From: Kingdonia uniflora
Taxonomy: Eukaryota > Streptophyta > Magnoliopsida > Ranunculales > Circaeasteraceae
Direction of reading: 5' to 3'
Length of the DNA stretch: 64,000 nt
Assembly: GCA_014058105.1 (NCBI GenBank)
Contig: JACGCM010002331.1
Location: 124,001 to 188,000, forward strand
In this document: piece by piece, positions 1 to 11,044 of the stretch
Layout: each line of letters begins with the position of its first letter
Position numbering within the stretch: position 1 is the stretch's first letter
Notes under the pieces: model-generated
What the model was told of the DNA's origin: nothing
Seen by the model: only the letters and a program-made list of their open reading frames with translations
Database searches by the model: none
Position numbers and translations under genes: made by a program

Positions 1-1850
1 TGAGCCATAAATATCAGTCAAAGGACAAGTAGTAGCCGATTTTTTGGCAGATTTTCTAGTTGAAGACTCCGAATGGGAGGAACTTGAAAAAGTACTGGTA
101 GATGATTTAATAGCAGAACCAGATGCATGGTCGCTAAGCATAGAATGAAGACTCTTTACAAATGGATCTGTTGGGCCATGATGATTAGGGATCGGTATCG
201 TCTTCATTACACCATCCAATCATAGAATTAAAAAAGCTCTTAAACTCAAGTTCTATGCCACCAATAATAAAATAGAGCATGAAGTTATACTGTATGGACT
301 GGATATCGCCAAAGCACTTAGAGCTGAAGAAATAGTTGCGTACATAGATTCCCTACTAGTAGCTAACCATTGTAACAAGACATTCAAAATATTAGGCAAA
401 ATAGTTGATTACGCAACTCTGGCAAAAGAAAAAGTGAAGAAATTCAAAATAGCAACAATCTCTTATCTACCTAGAGATGAAAACTACCACGCCAACGTAC
501 TAGCATACATCACTGCAATACTCGAAGACAGTGAAAAAAGAACTTTAGACATAGAGGTAATTAAACATTCCAGTCTCGATACAAGCAACACCATGCAGAT
601 TAAAGTTATCGAAGATGAAGATCCTAACGATTGGAGATATTTTTTTTTGCATACCTTAGTTCTAATACCCTCCCGGACAATAAAGAAGAAGCTCGATCCC
701 TCTTAGCCAAATGTCCACGGTTCAAAATCCAAGATGGGATCCTATAATGAATTACTGGGGGAGGTCCGCTTATCTAATGAATCTAACAGAAATAGGCACA
801 AGTCAAAATTAAAGAACTTTACGAAAGAATCTGCGCTGCACACATCTCAGGAAAATCACTGGCACAAAGGGCATTTACACAATGATTATACTGGCCAAAA
901 ATGACACACAACTGTGAAAAGTTTGTCAGAAAATGCTACAAGAGCCAAATCCATGCGCAAGACTTCAGAAGTCCAACCCTCAGCTTACACATTACTAATG
1001 TCCTCTGGCCATTCAAAAAATGGTCAATTGACATTATTGATCAATTCCACCCAGTATCGGGTAACAAAAAGTTTATTCTTGTGCAACAGACTACTTCAAC
1101 AAGTAGATCGAAGCACTACCACATGTTACACCAACGAGAACGAAGTAATTATCTTTTTTTGGGAACACATCATAACCAGATTTGGCAGTCCACAAATAAT
1201 ACGATCTGATAACGGTAAATAATTCATCAGTAACAAAATCCTTAATTTCCTCCACAAATACAAGATTTAATAATCTACTTCGACACCATACTATCGTCAG
1301 GGAAATGTCCATGCTGAAGCTATCAACAAGTTAGGATAACGCAAGCACCTTGAGGAGAGAAAAGGCAGATGGGTTGACGAACTACTTAGTATATTATGGG
1401 CATATAAAATAGCTCATCGAACGTCTACTGGCTGCACACCATTCATGATGGCATTTGGTACCAAAGTAGTCCCCTCAGACCTTGATTTCCCATGTACCGA
1501 ATAAAAAGTCATAGATAAAGAAAACAAACTTGGACTTCTCTGCAACCTCAATTGGATCGATGAAACTCAAAACCACACCATTATAAACTTAGGGCGATAC
1601 CATGACACTCTAAGAAAGGTATACAACAAGAAGGTGAGGAAGTAAACATTCGACATTGGTGACCTTATCCTTCGATGAATCCAAAACAGTACTCGACCCA
1701 AAAACTCTGGCAAGTTGTCTAAAAACTGGAAAGTATCTTATATTATCAGCGCCAAAGAATGATAGTGAAACATATTGGTTAATGACTAAAAATGAAGTAC
1801 AACTTGAGCATCCATGGAATATATCCCATCTAAAGATGTTATACAGATAA
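1..1850 (+). pseudogene. pol fragment of element C (RNase H, second RNase H, integrase)
   Basis: The first bases encode the end of RNase H (VADFLADFLVEDSEWEEL). A second RNase H follows at about 125-550 (LGIGIVFITPSNHRIKKALK, then ATNNKIEHEVILYGLDIA and YIDSLLVANH). Integrase pieces follow: the core near 900-1220, AHRTSTGCTPFMMAFGTK near 1413, and the C-terminal segment ending HPWNISHLKMLYR at 1850. The reading frame is broken by stops and frameshifts, so no functional enzyme is encoded. Every segment has a counterpart in element D (51600-53705). The tandem RNase H arrangement is characteristic of Tat elements. Confidence 0.85.
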
Positions 1851-2396
1851 CAGCTGTAATCTCTTTCAATTACTTCAAATAAAGGCATCTTTACTATTAT
1901 TACATCTTCTATTCTACATACTCTCAATCAACACAACTTATAAGTATTTGTTCAAATGAGATCTCATTTTTTTAACAAACAGGTATCCAATTATTGGACA
2001 CACTGTTTACTAATCATTACTACTTCGACAATAGCATAACCTGCTTGTCAATTCCATCAAACCAGATATCCCATTGAGGAAACACATCTGGCCTCATTTC
2101 TCATATAATAAAGCCATTACATGGCTATCTATCTATCTATACATATCAAATTGAAAAAACAACGATCTAGCACATATCTACAAGATAGTATTTCATACTA
2201 TCACTCATATCGAATCAAACACTTAATATATTTTTTATAAAAAATATTATGCGTTACTATTGATTACTTCGTTGTAAAGATCTATACTTCAAACACATCA
2301 CTTGATAACGTTACTTTAAGCATAAACAAAAAATTAAATGATCAGATATTCAAAAAACAAATTATCATGATCCCATCGACAACTTGTACAAAAAAT
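1851..2396. other. convergent 3' region of element C, no gene seen
   Basis: This AT-rich stretch lies between the stop of pol (+) and the stop of the antisense gene (-). It should hold the convergent 3' ends of both transcripts. The matching stretch in D (53706-54248) is similar in sequence. I see no tandem repeat here, unlike elements A and B at the same place. Confidence 0.6.
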
Positions 2397-5300
2397 CTAG
2401 AGAGGAGTTACGCTAGCATCCTTCATTGGAAGACTAGGAGTAAGGTCATCCAGCACTTCTTCAGGAACAGTACCTTTGGGCAGCACAAGTACAGGTACTT
2501 CAGGTACATTATCTTCCAGATCTGAATCAGAGAAGATGTCCCAGGAGTAATAGCCAATCCCTTAAAAAAATATTTCCTCTCATCCATCTCACTGAATTCT
2601 TCTCCAAAATGGGCCTTCATATGCCTAAGATCGTCCATATTGACTCGCTCAGCTTCTGTTCTTGGTTCATCAAGCATCTTGGCATGCTCCATCTCTATCG
2701 ACTTCTGCTCAGCCAAAACCTGTTCTCAGACATCATTCTTAAAGTTGGCCTTTTGCAAAGCCAGAGCCTCTTCCCACTCCTTCGCCAAATCAGCCCTGAG
2801 CTGGGCGATCTCTTTCTTCTTTTCTCTAAGACATATCTTTTTCGTTTCAACAATAGCCGCCTCCTTCGACTTGGCCGCCCCCCACATCGTCTTCTCGATA
2901 TTTTCCTTCAGCTCCTCTTTCTCAGCTGGGAGCTTCTTCTCAATGGTCTTCTAGACCAAGAGCTCTTTGGCAAGACTCTACCCACCAAGCATCTGAGGCT
3001 TAGCATCGAGAAGAAGTTTCTTAATCTGCATCAGAATACAAAAGTGAGACCTCGATGAAGGCACCAAAGTTATTAAACGAGACAGAGCATAAAAGTTTCT
3101 AACCTAGTTCATCGTGCAGTGACCTTCTATGAAGAAGGTTGACAAGCTCTCAGCCCTAACAATGCAGTTGGAAATGTCCTCCTCCAAAGAGCCCTTCCTA
3201 GCAGCGAAGGCCTCGATGGTCTGCTGAGTTTTCTTATGAGACCAACCCAACCCCCCACTAACCTTCGCCTTGGTCGACTTTTGGAAGTCCTTTTTTATTA
3301 CTAAGGTAGCCTTCGCCTTTGCCGACTTGGGTGCCAAACCTTGCATGCCAGCAGCATCAGCTTTTTCTTCCTCCTTGATAGGAGATCGTCGAGATGACCT
3401 CTTCGCCAAGGGAGCAAAGGCACCAGGTGGATTGGCAGCCCTTTTTTTCTTATTCATGGCAAAGAATCCACTCAGTAGGGATTCTTTATCTGTCACAGTA
3501 TTTATTGTGTATCCACTCAGCGCAGGGTTCTCAAGGGAAATACTAGCATCAGCCGCCCTCTTATTTTTTATAAACATTTTGTCGCCGATGAGGGGGATGT
3601 CTAATCCTTTTGTTCAAGATCGCTTTATTCTAGCCTCTTAGAATAGACCTTCGACCTTCTCTTGATCGGCAACCAGAAAGTCGATCAGACCGAAGTAATT
3701 TGTCTTGATGTTGTATAACTTTTCCTATACCGTGGACTTTCTATCGACCTCCATCAACGCTATACGAAGACAAAATAAAAGACAGTTACACACCAATTTC
3801 AAATAAACACGCAAGTTAAAAAATTTGACAAATATGTTACCTAGAAATACACCTAGGTAAAAGAACTTCCTTTTTAGAGGCTCCCATGGATATTTCCGAT
3901 CAAATTCGTAATTACCGAACACAAGGAGATAATCGGCAAAATATTACCCCCTGTGGACACCATCTTATAAAATAAAGGCCTCCTCAATAACCTCGCTAAG
4001 TACTTGTACCCCAGCTTCTGTGGATTATGTTTGAGTCTATAATACACATAGTCATACACAGTAATCTGCTCCTCCCCCTTCATTTTTAATCGACCGTTTA
4101 TCATTCCCACCACCCTAAAGAGGTTATAGACGTTCGGATTGAACTGACCGGGGGCAACATCGATGAAGTCTAGAAACTTCTTCAAGTCAGCTCGCAAAGA
4201 AAACTTTAACCCCTTCCTTATCTGTTCTCAATGGACGAGAATATCGTCCAAGGGGACCTCCTGATCCGTCATTTAATAATGGTATACCTCCAACCTAAAG
4301 TCGTCGGGAATACCATACTCAGCCTTAAAATTTAGAATTTCACTGGTTTTTAGAGCCTCTCCATATAACTACACCTCTTCCTCCTCCTCCACTTCCGCCT
4401 CCTCTCCTTCACAACCCCCACCATCGCACCCTTCTCGATCACTTGCTTGCGGCTCATGATCAGCATCTTTATCTATTTTCTCCCTATCCGAGACTTTGAT
4501 AACCCTAGCCTCAAAATTAACACGATTCCTATTAGTAACCTCCACACAGCTTTGCCCCACCATATATCTACCTCCCAGTTCCTGGACATAAGTGGTCACA
4601 TCGAATAATAGTAGTTCAATGTCAACAAGATTCTCGAAGATCCCTTCTCTATCAGCATCATGACAGTTAGCATTTTGGACTGGTTCAACAATTTTTTAAC
4701 CTAAAAATCAAATCTCCTTTTTTAAGTTAGTTTAATATCATATCTTATACATTATATATGCTCATATGTTAGTCTCGATACTGTTGTCGAGTATTATTCT
4801 CTAACCCGTCATTATTTCTATTACTATCTAGTTCGAAATTATTATATTAGTTGTCGATACAAGTTTCATATCAAAATTTTACTCAAGTCCTAACATCGAG
4901 AACTATTTTATGTCCCCAACATCTTTTGCTCGAGTGAACAGGAACTATGAAACTTCTCAAAGATGCTTCATCTGCCACACGGTTTCTCGCCAAAAAGGAC
5001 CCGAATGTAAAAAAATTGATTTTGCGTTCTCTCCGGCGCAAAATCTGGCCAAAATTAACAAGAAATCCAGTACCACAACTGTACATATCCTATAATACCA
5101 GATATTACCATAGAGATCCCTAAATCCCACCGTAATACAGACGGTGACCAAACCTAACTCTCTTCCCACTTCATCAATTACTTTAAAACCTTCCATCCCA
5201 ACACTCTATCGTCATTTTCGACACCTTCCACACATCAAGCACATCCCCATGTCATTACAGATCAACATAATTACAAAAAAAACATAGAGGTATTTTTATC

Positions 5301-5600
5301 GATTTCATCCATAAATCTTAGCCATTACTCAAATTCCTTCATACATACCATTCCAACAGTTAATATTTACAATGGGTTTACACATAATCACGATACATAA
5401 AAACAAGCATTAAATCCCCAAAAAAATCTCAAAGTAGAAAACTGACCTTGAATTCGTGACGCTTCCAAATCCCTCCCTTCTATAAGTTTGGCATTCTTGA
5501 TCAACACGCCAATCTCCTCGTTACCAATGTTGGACAAAGATAGAAGAGAGGAATGCAACAAATTGTAGCTTAAAGACAAATTTCTATAATCAGTGGAGTA
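2397..5600 (-). pseudogene. antisense gene of element C, putative gypsy-type transposon protein with introns
   Basis: This gene runs against pol. A first exon ends at a CAAG/GTCAGT donor (5446) and the main exon starts near 4690. It encodes an acidic segment (GEEAEVEEEEEV, about 4380), then a domain with the core [20 protein letters not shown] (about 4090-4150) and [13 protein letters not shown]. This resembles the Pfam family 'putative gypsy type transposon' (PF04195). An intron (3760-3852) precedes a Lys-rich segment, and a 78-bp intron (3026-3103) precedes a C-terminal coiled coil (about 2400-3025). Stops and a frameshift interrupt it. The function is unknown; the protein is not needed for the standard gag-pol cycle. 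D, A and B carry counterparts. Confidence 0.75.
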
Positions 5601-5622
5601 TGAATAGTCGCCGACCATGGGG

Positions 5623-5633
5623 CTATTTATAGG
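5623..5633 (-). promoter_or_regulatory. TATA box of the antisense gene in C
   Basis: On the minus strand this reads CCTATAAATAG, inside an imperfect palindrome (GGGGC on one side, GCCCC on the other). It lies about 180 bp upstream of the first splice donor. D has CCTATAAATATCC at the equivalent position (57392-57403). Confidence 0.6.
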
Positions 5634-5651
5634 CCCCACGTGATTGTTCAT

Positions 5652-6321
5652 CGCACCCCTTTGTGATCGTTTGAGTACCCGAGCATAACGCCTCGCATGT
5701 CTCTTCTCAAATGTTTTAACCTTTCACCCTCTGAATGCCAACAAGCCTATGTATTGTTGCTCTAGGCCGTCCATATACCCCTCTATCTCCTCTGTTATAT
5801 CTATCATCACCAAGACAGCTCTTATGTCGATAAAAAGTGATTGTACCTCCAATTCATTATATCAAATTCTAACTTTGAAAGATAACTTTCTTTTTATTGA
5901 GAAACATTACTTTACATATTCCTTGGTAGTTACATTGAAAATAAAAGAGTATGATTAAATTGCCCACATGGGATAAATACTCCTCCAGCAATAGAAATGT
6001 CCTCCTGCCTAATTTCTAATTTTGTTCTCCGCCATAAGCCTCAAGAGATCACAACGGTCATCAGCTTCCCGAACTTCATCTATAAAGATACCTACTAAGA
6101 ATATATCATATAGCTATACTTACACCGCAAATTAAGGGATTTTACCCTCTCAATATTCGGGGACAACTCATCCTGCAAATTTCTTTCCTACAGCAAATGG
6201 GTAATTTGAGAACTATAATGTTCGAGAAGACAAAGGAAGTGTAACAAAACAGTACTTCGATAACAAAATTTGACAAATGTATAAAGCAATTTATTTCAAA
6301 AATACCAGAGTACAAGATCAT
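5652..6321. other. spacer between the two antisense units of C, no gene seen
   Basis: It should hold the 3' end of the short antisense unit and the upstream promoter region of the antisense gene. No reading frame here matches the other copies. Confidence 0.5.
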
Positions 6322-6549
6322 TCATTTTTTATAACCACGACAGCGAATAGGACAACCTTTAAAGTTGTCCTGGGCAGCAAGAGTGTCTTCCTCCCTCACC
6401 AACGCCTTGGCATGGTTCCTTAGACTCCCAACGCACTCTGGAGGGCTCAAAATGTTAGATTGTAATTGACAATGGTACAGGCAATCCTCTTCAGCCACCT
6501 TCACCTCATCCTCGTTCATCTCCTCATAGTTTGGGTCCACCGGTGCCAA
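6322..6549 (-). CDS. short antisense ORF of element C, 75 residues, unknown function
   Basis: This is an intact ATG-to-stop frame on the strand opposite to pol. The N-terminal part is acidic (EEMNEDEVKVAEED), the middle polar, and the end basic and Cys-bearing (KGCPIRCRGYKK). The C-terminal half has a decayed counterpart in D near 58010-58240 (shared pattern: HE/NHA, then EED, then SRCRSCN versus PIRCRGY). A TATA box lies about 160 bp upstream on the same strand (6707-6716). The position, between the antisense gene and the 3' LTR, is the same as that of the short ORFs in A and B, but I see no convincing sequence similarity to those. No known domain is recognised. Confidence 0.5.
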   Translation of the reverse strand: MAPVDPNYEEMNEDEVKVAEEDCLYHCQLQSNILSPPECVGSLRNHAKALVREEDTLAAQDNFKGCPIRCRGYKK

Positions 6550-6706
6550 CGTCTAACCATTAATACATAATTTTCCAAAATACCATCTTATCAGCTCTTA
6601 CTACTTGAAATCGACACGATGGCAAAATGCCTCTTCACGGAGCTGAGCCCTTATCTTCACCATCTTGCCAAACGAAGCAAATGACCTCCTCCAACCCAAG
6701 CAAAGA

Positions 6707-6716
6707 GTATTTATAC
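6707..6716 (-). promoter_or_regulatory. TATA box of the short antisense ORF in C
   Basis: Reads TATAAATACT on the minus strand. D has TATAAATATG at the matching place (58318-58328), so the element subfamily appears to keep a separate promoter for this unit. Confidence 0.5.
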
Positions 6717-6909
6717 ATTTAACCCCAATGAATCACAACAACCAAGAGTCAAAGATAACAATTACTATCCCAGCATCCCTCCTAAGAAATCGTTCAAGAG
6801 CCCTACACATTCTGCACATATCACTTCAAGATCCTAATCCAATTTGTATCAGTAGAGTTCAACGTTTTCTTCTCGACACAATAAGTAATTGTATCAAGAA
6901 TGGAGAGAT

Positions 6910-7376
6910 TGTAGTAACATATTCCCCAGATTCGACAAGGAGAAGCTAGCTGAACTTAGTCAAATATATTTTGTCATTCGAGAAGATGTTACATATACGA
7001 CTATAGAGCTCAACCCACTACAGTAACTGTTATGCTTGGTCAAATCGAGCTGTTACCGTAAAGTTTGCCCACTGCCCACCGAAATAGGAGACCATATTTT
7101 TTTTGTAACTGCCTGTATATACTAAAAATAGAGGCAAAATATATGTTAATCAGATCCAAAACTTTATTATTTTTCCACATTTTCACATCCTTACTATTTA
7201 TCAATTATAATAAACTAGCACCTATTGGATTTCTAAACCTAAATCCTCTTCGAGGACGTAGTTTTTCTCAGGTTTTACTGAGTTTCCATGAAAAATCCAG
7301 TGCGTTCAAGTTTATAGTTATAATTTCCTTACATAAATATTGGCGAAGTTTACCTTCCATAAAATACTCCATTACA
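6910..7376 (+). repeat. 3' LTR of element C
   Basis: Starts TGTAGTAACATATTCC directly after a purine-rich tract (AATGGAGAGAT, 6899-6909) and ends CTCCATTACA. It aligns along its length with both LTRs of D (48073-48550 and 58631-59106): ATATTC near the start, GGCGAAGTTTACC near the end. The TATA region is decayed compared with D. Confidence 0.85.
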
Positions 7377-8376
7377 GCTATGCTTCCGCGTTTATCTGAT
7401 ATTGACACTATGACGAGTACAATTCTAGACACATCTATTATTTTAGACCCTATTCCAGACCCTGCATAACACCATTTCTCCCTTAGATTTTTGCTCCACC
7501 CACTCCCGTCCAGTTTCCTGTCATTCCACCTCCAGCTCGGCCATCTGCTTCTATTCAAAGATCCTCTAGAGAGAGACGTTCAACTATTTCTTCAGATTAC
7601 CACCTTTATTTAGTTAAAGGGGATTTATTTGATTTTAAGGATCCAGTATCTTTTAATTTGGCTATGGCTAACTATTTTACATATTAGTGGCGTAATGCAA
7701 TGACGGAGGAGATGGATTATAAATCTCATAACTCTGTATGGGAGTTGACACCTTTACCTAAAGGATATAAGGCAGTTGAATGCAAATGGATCGTTGTATA
7801 TACGTCAAACAGAGTTGGAGACATTTTACATTTATGGTTTTGTACTTTGACGATATTTTACTCGCTAGCAGTGACGTCCTGTTTCTTCAGAAGATGAAAG
7901 CCTTCTTATCTCAACATTTTGATATGGAGGATATGGGAGATGCCAGTTATGTTGTTGGTATCAAGATTGAGCGAGATAGGACCAAAGGGATACTTGTTAT
8001 ATCTCAGAGTGTGTATATCGTTAAAGTAATAAAGTATGGCATGCAAGATTGTAAAGCAGGTGAAGTCCCTGTTGTTAAGGAAGATATTTTTAGGAAGACA
8101 ATGCCGCACGAGACAGTTTCTTCAAACATCGCTTAGGATTATACTTTAGTAGTTGGTAGCCTCATGTATGGCATGATATGTATGAGACCTGACATCAGTT
8201 TTGTTGTTGGGATATTAAAAAGGTACCAACATAACCCTTCTATTATTTATTGGCAGGCAGCCAAGAAGATTCTTCACAATTTAAAGAAGACTAAAGATAA
8301 CAAATTGGTTTATAGGAGATCGGATGAACTAATGGCTTTAGGCTACTCTTACTCAAATTTTGCTGGAGTCCCATTG
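7377..8376 (+). pseudogene. copia pol fragment of E (RT and RNase H, internally deleted)
   Basis: The reading starts in the integrase-RT linker (RERRSTISSDYHLYLV at about 7570), then the RT start (MTEEMDYKSHNSVWELTPLP, 7700). It then jumps from ECKW straight to CIYVKQSWRHFTFMVLYFDD (about 7797-7850), so roughly the first two thirds of RT are deleted. The catalytic YVDD box is YFDD. RNase H follows: a block ending in RPDISFVVGILKRY (about 8190), then YWQAAKKILHNLKKTKDN and YSNFAG. Stops and this deletion make it non-functional. The joint retains no intact active-site core. Confidence 0.85.
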
Positions 8377-8530
8377 AGGATCGCTATTTTATGTAGGAGT
8401 AGTTATTATTTTATTTTATTTACTATTACTGTACTATGATTCTTTATCCATGTGGGAGTTATTCCAGATTATTATTTTGGTCAACATTCAGATTTGATTT
8501 TGATTATTTAGCTGCTATTTTATTTAGATC
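7377..8530 (+). mobile_element. Ty1/copia element E, left fragment
   Basis: A copia polyprotein begins directly after the 3' LTR of C and stops at the 5' edge of element A. The same element resumes after A at 20022 with its 3' end and LTR (to 20958). C and A therefore both look like insertions into E. Confidence 0.75.
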
Positions 8531-8921
8531 TATAGGGGACTAACTTCACGAGAGGGGAAGTTTACTCTTATACTATGAAGTTTATCCTCTACCAGGGGGT
8601 TCAAGCATATAATCAATAATAATAAGAGCCATATTAATGAAAATATACTTGCGTGGAGGCCTTGAATGGGTTACTTCACAACCTTTGATGAGAATTTTTA
8701 AGAGTGATAATATAAATATCGAGTAGTCAAAGTATCGAGTACAGGGTGATTTACTGGGTATTCGAAGGTAAAACTTGCAGGGATTAATTATTGTCTCAAA
8801 TAGTCTCGAAAGGTTTTGTGGGCTTAATTATTGTCTTGCTAGGCTTCGAGTCTCTAGGTAGGCTTCGATGTAGCCTTCAAGTGTTCGATCAGTGTTAAAA
8901 GGTTATGAGTTGGCAATTAAA
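8531..8921 (-). repeat. 3' LTR of element A, internally deleted
   Basis: Begins TATAGGGG (TG end mutated) and fades out near 8921. It matches the right LTR of A, but about 340 bp in the middle are missing: sequence jumps from CTTGCAGGG to the part equal to AGTCTCGAAAGG. The lost part contains the LTR TATA box (CTATTTATAG on +) seen in the other copies. Confidence 0.85.
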
Positions 8922-9163
8922 TTCGTCCCCTCTAAGCAGGGGCGTTAGAAATTGGTGTAGAAGGTGAGTGTTGAGAAAATCAGTTGAGCTTGGGAAGGAG
9001 GAAAGTTTGACTGGGTGATTGTTATAATTTTGAGAAGGCTAATTAAAGACTGTGATTATTATGGGTTGTGATTAACGAGGGAGTTACTGTATCTACCTTC
9101 AAGTATGAGTAGGTTCTTTTGAGAGAACTTCAAACATCTGCACCTTCTTCCCCGAGTAAAATT

Positions 9164-9511
9164 TATGCGCCTTCTTCCCGATGCAGCAAAAATACTCCTA
9201 ATACCAGGTACCAGAGAAGAATAGCGGCAAGATACCTTCGCATACAAGAGAAGACCCTTGAGATAAAGTAGAGGTTCTTTGATGATTGAGGCCTAGATTG
9301 GGTTATGCCAGACTTGGTTAAACTAGAGCCAGAGGACCCAATCGCTGGGATGTCGTATGCGCACTGGTGGAGGGTGCTGCAATAGATGAGCCCGCTCCCC
9401 AGCAACCGGTTTGGCTTCCTACAATCTATAGCCGAAGATCTAGTAGACAAAAAAGATCATGTTGAGGATGCTGAGGATGGGTTCTGGAAGAAATTCCTCG
9501 TCAGCAAATAG
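9164..9511 (+). pseudogene. short antisense ORF 'type 1' of element A
   Basis: The translation in broken frames gives a block with RYQRRIAARYLRIQEKTLEI, then FFDD, GLDWVMPDLVKLEPEDPIAG and SYAHWWRVLQ, then an acidic tail (VEDAEDGFWKKFLVSK). It is homologous to the type 1 ORF of B (32206-32544) and, more distantly, to the type 2 ORFs at 10047 and 31238. The shared core is a Leu/Lys-rich helix followed by a FFG...LDW.MPD...LE motif. Two in-frame stops interrupt it. An upstream TATA-like TATGAGTAGG lies at 9104. No known family is recognised. Confidence 0.6.
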
Positions 9512-9968
9512 AGGCTTCTGAGTGTGGTAAAAGTATTGGCGTGGGATGGTAGCTAGGAATTTTTGTAGCTTTTTGTTGATGTTGATTATTTTTCTCTGTG
9601 ATTTGGTGTAAGGGTATCTACCCGAATGAAATTGAAAATTTATGAAATAACTATAGAAGTGAGATATTGAATTGTTTGTGTATAAGTAAAATAAGCACGG
9701 TAGATGACGATAACTTAGGCGCGATAGCAGTTCCTCAAATGTCGAATTGTAATCTAGATCAAAGTATCAAAAAATATGAACTGGAGTATCAAATACTTTA
9801 GTGTATAGGCGATGGTTTACGAACAAGGTTACAAGAGGTCGACTGAAAGGTTTGACATTGGAAGCTGAAAGGCTAACTGTAAAATGTTTACAGTTCCGAG
9901 GGAGGAAATGAAGGAAGGTAATTAAGAGGTAGTTGTGATTACGGTATAATAAATGAGCTTAATGAAGA

Positions 9969-9977
9969 TATAAATAT
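9969..9977 (+). promoter_or_regulatory. TATA box of the type 2 antisense unit in A
   Basis: TATAAATAT in a conserved block GAAGATATAAATATGG, shared with B at 31160-31168. It lies about 78 bp upstream of the type 2 ATG in both elements. Confidence 0.65.
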
Positions 9978-10046
9978 GGGTTATTATGAGCTAATTCTGT
10001 AGATTCTTTTTCTTCAATTTCTTCCTCTGTATTACGTGAAAATATC

Positions 10047-10413
10047 ATGGAGACCACACCCAATACTCGTTATCCGAGAAGAATGGGACATGCCAAAGAC
10101 CGTTGAATAGGATGGAAAGCGGCGAAACTGAAGTTAAAGTTTTTTGGCGATAGGGAGCTCGACTGGGACATGCCAGACCTGGTAGAGCTAGAGTCCGATC
10201 AATGGGCCACCATATGCACACTGGTGGATGACGTTGCAAAGGATGATTCCAACGGGTGAGAACCGGTACTACTTTCTGCAGAGTTTGGCCGAGTGTATTG
10301 TGTAAGAAGAGGGCCAGTCGTTGGAGAACAAGTAAGGCTTGGTGAGAAGAACTGGCCCGTCTGAAAATAGAGGGTTCTTCGTAAGGTGGTGGCAGTATGG
10401 TGGTGGCGAGTAA
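10047..10413 (+). pseudogene. short antisense ORF 'type 2' of element A
   Basis: ATG at 10047. It shows TTPNTRYPRRM, then KAAKLKLKFFGDRELDWDMP, DLVELESD and a variable tail. Its closest match is the type 2 ORF in B (31238-31582), with shared 5' leader (TTCTTCCTCTGTATT). It shares the KFFG..ELDW.MPDL core with type 1, so types 1 and 2 are likely an old duplication. An in-frame stop follows AKDR, and the tail is frameshifted. The product would be about 110 residues. Function unknown. Confidence 0.6.
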
Positions 10414-11020
10414 ATTTTTTTTTTTTGGTGGTGTTTTGTGTTTATTTCTCTTTCTATTTGGTATTGTCGAAGCATTGTAATGAAAGAATGGTTCAAATAA
10501 ATTATGTGTATTGTATCTGAGAAGTAGGATAGACGAATAGACTGTAGGCCCAGGATTGAAACTCTACTCTCCAATAAAAATAAAGGATAACTGTAGCAAC
10601 ACTCTTCAAATAAGTGTCTCTGACAAAATGTAGTGATCGAAGATAATGTACAAGATGGTTCAAAAGCATATGCGTCATCGGTTTCAACAAAATTGAGCAG
10701 GAAAAGAAAATTCAAATTAGATGCTTCGACTGCAAAAATTGACAGCCGAAGAGTGCCCTGCAGGTCAACATAACACTTTCTTAGGTTGTGTGAAAAAGGT
10801 TGACATGACGTATGAGTATGACTAAACAACTTCGGGCAGGGTACCCAAAGGTTCGACTCAGTATTATAGAATTGGTTAAATGTGTATGTGGGCGGTGCAC
10901 GTGGGAGTAGTTGAGGGTTAAAATGTAAAAACCTTACTCAGCCAAAAAATAGGGGAAGTGGTAGAGTGGCAATGATGGTGGTTTTGGAAATTGAGGCAGT
11001 TTTATATTGTATTGAGGAGA

Positions 11021-11030
11021 TATAAATAGA
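11021..11030 (+). promoter_or_regulatory. TATA box of the antisense gene in A
   Basis: TATAAATAGA lies in the context GAGGAGATATAAATAGAGGC. The first splice donor (ATAG/GTATGT) is 190 bp downstream. B has a decayed TTATATATAG at 33205-33214. Confidence 0.65.
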
Positions 11031-11044
11031 GGCAAGAACAACAC

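Larger units (their letters stand above)
1..7376 (+). mobile_element. Ty3/gypsy Tat-lineage retrotransposon C, 3' part
   Basis: The window opens inside the polyprotein of an LTR retrotransposon. In order it shows the end of RNase H, a second RNase H, integrase (all +), then an antisense gene and a short antisense ORF (both -), and a 3' LTR ending at 7376. The same order and similar sequence recur in full-length element D (48073-59106), so C and D are one subfamily. The 5' LTR and gag lie outside the window. The two RNase H domains and the antisense gene between pol and the LTR are traits of the Tat lineage. C appears to sit inside copia element E, whose coding sequence begins directly after 7376. 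Confidence 0.85.

Noticed and set aside
3270..3641. 123-residue + strand frame
   Set aside because: It overlaps the antisense gene of C on the other strand, whose minus-strand frame matches D; the + frame has no counterpart.
10269..10829. 186-residue minus-strand frame in element A
   Set aside because: No similarity to B at this place and no domain; it lies across the 3' part of the type 2 unit and is chance.
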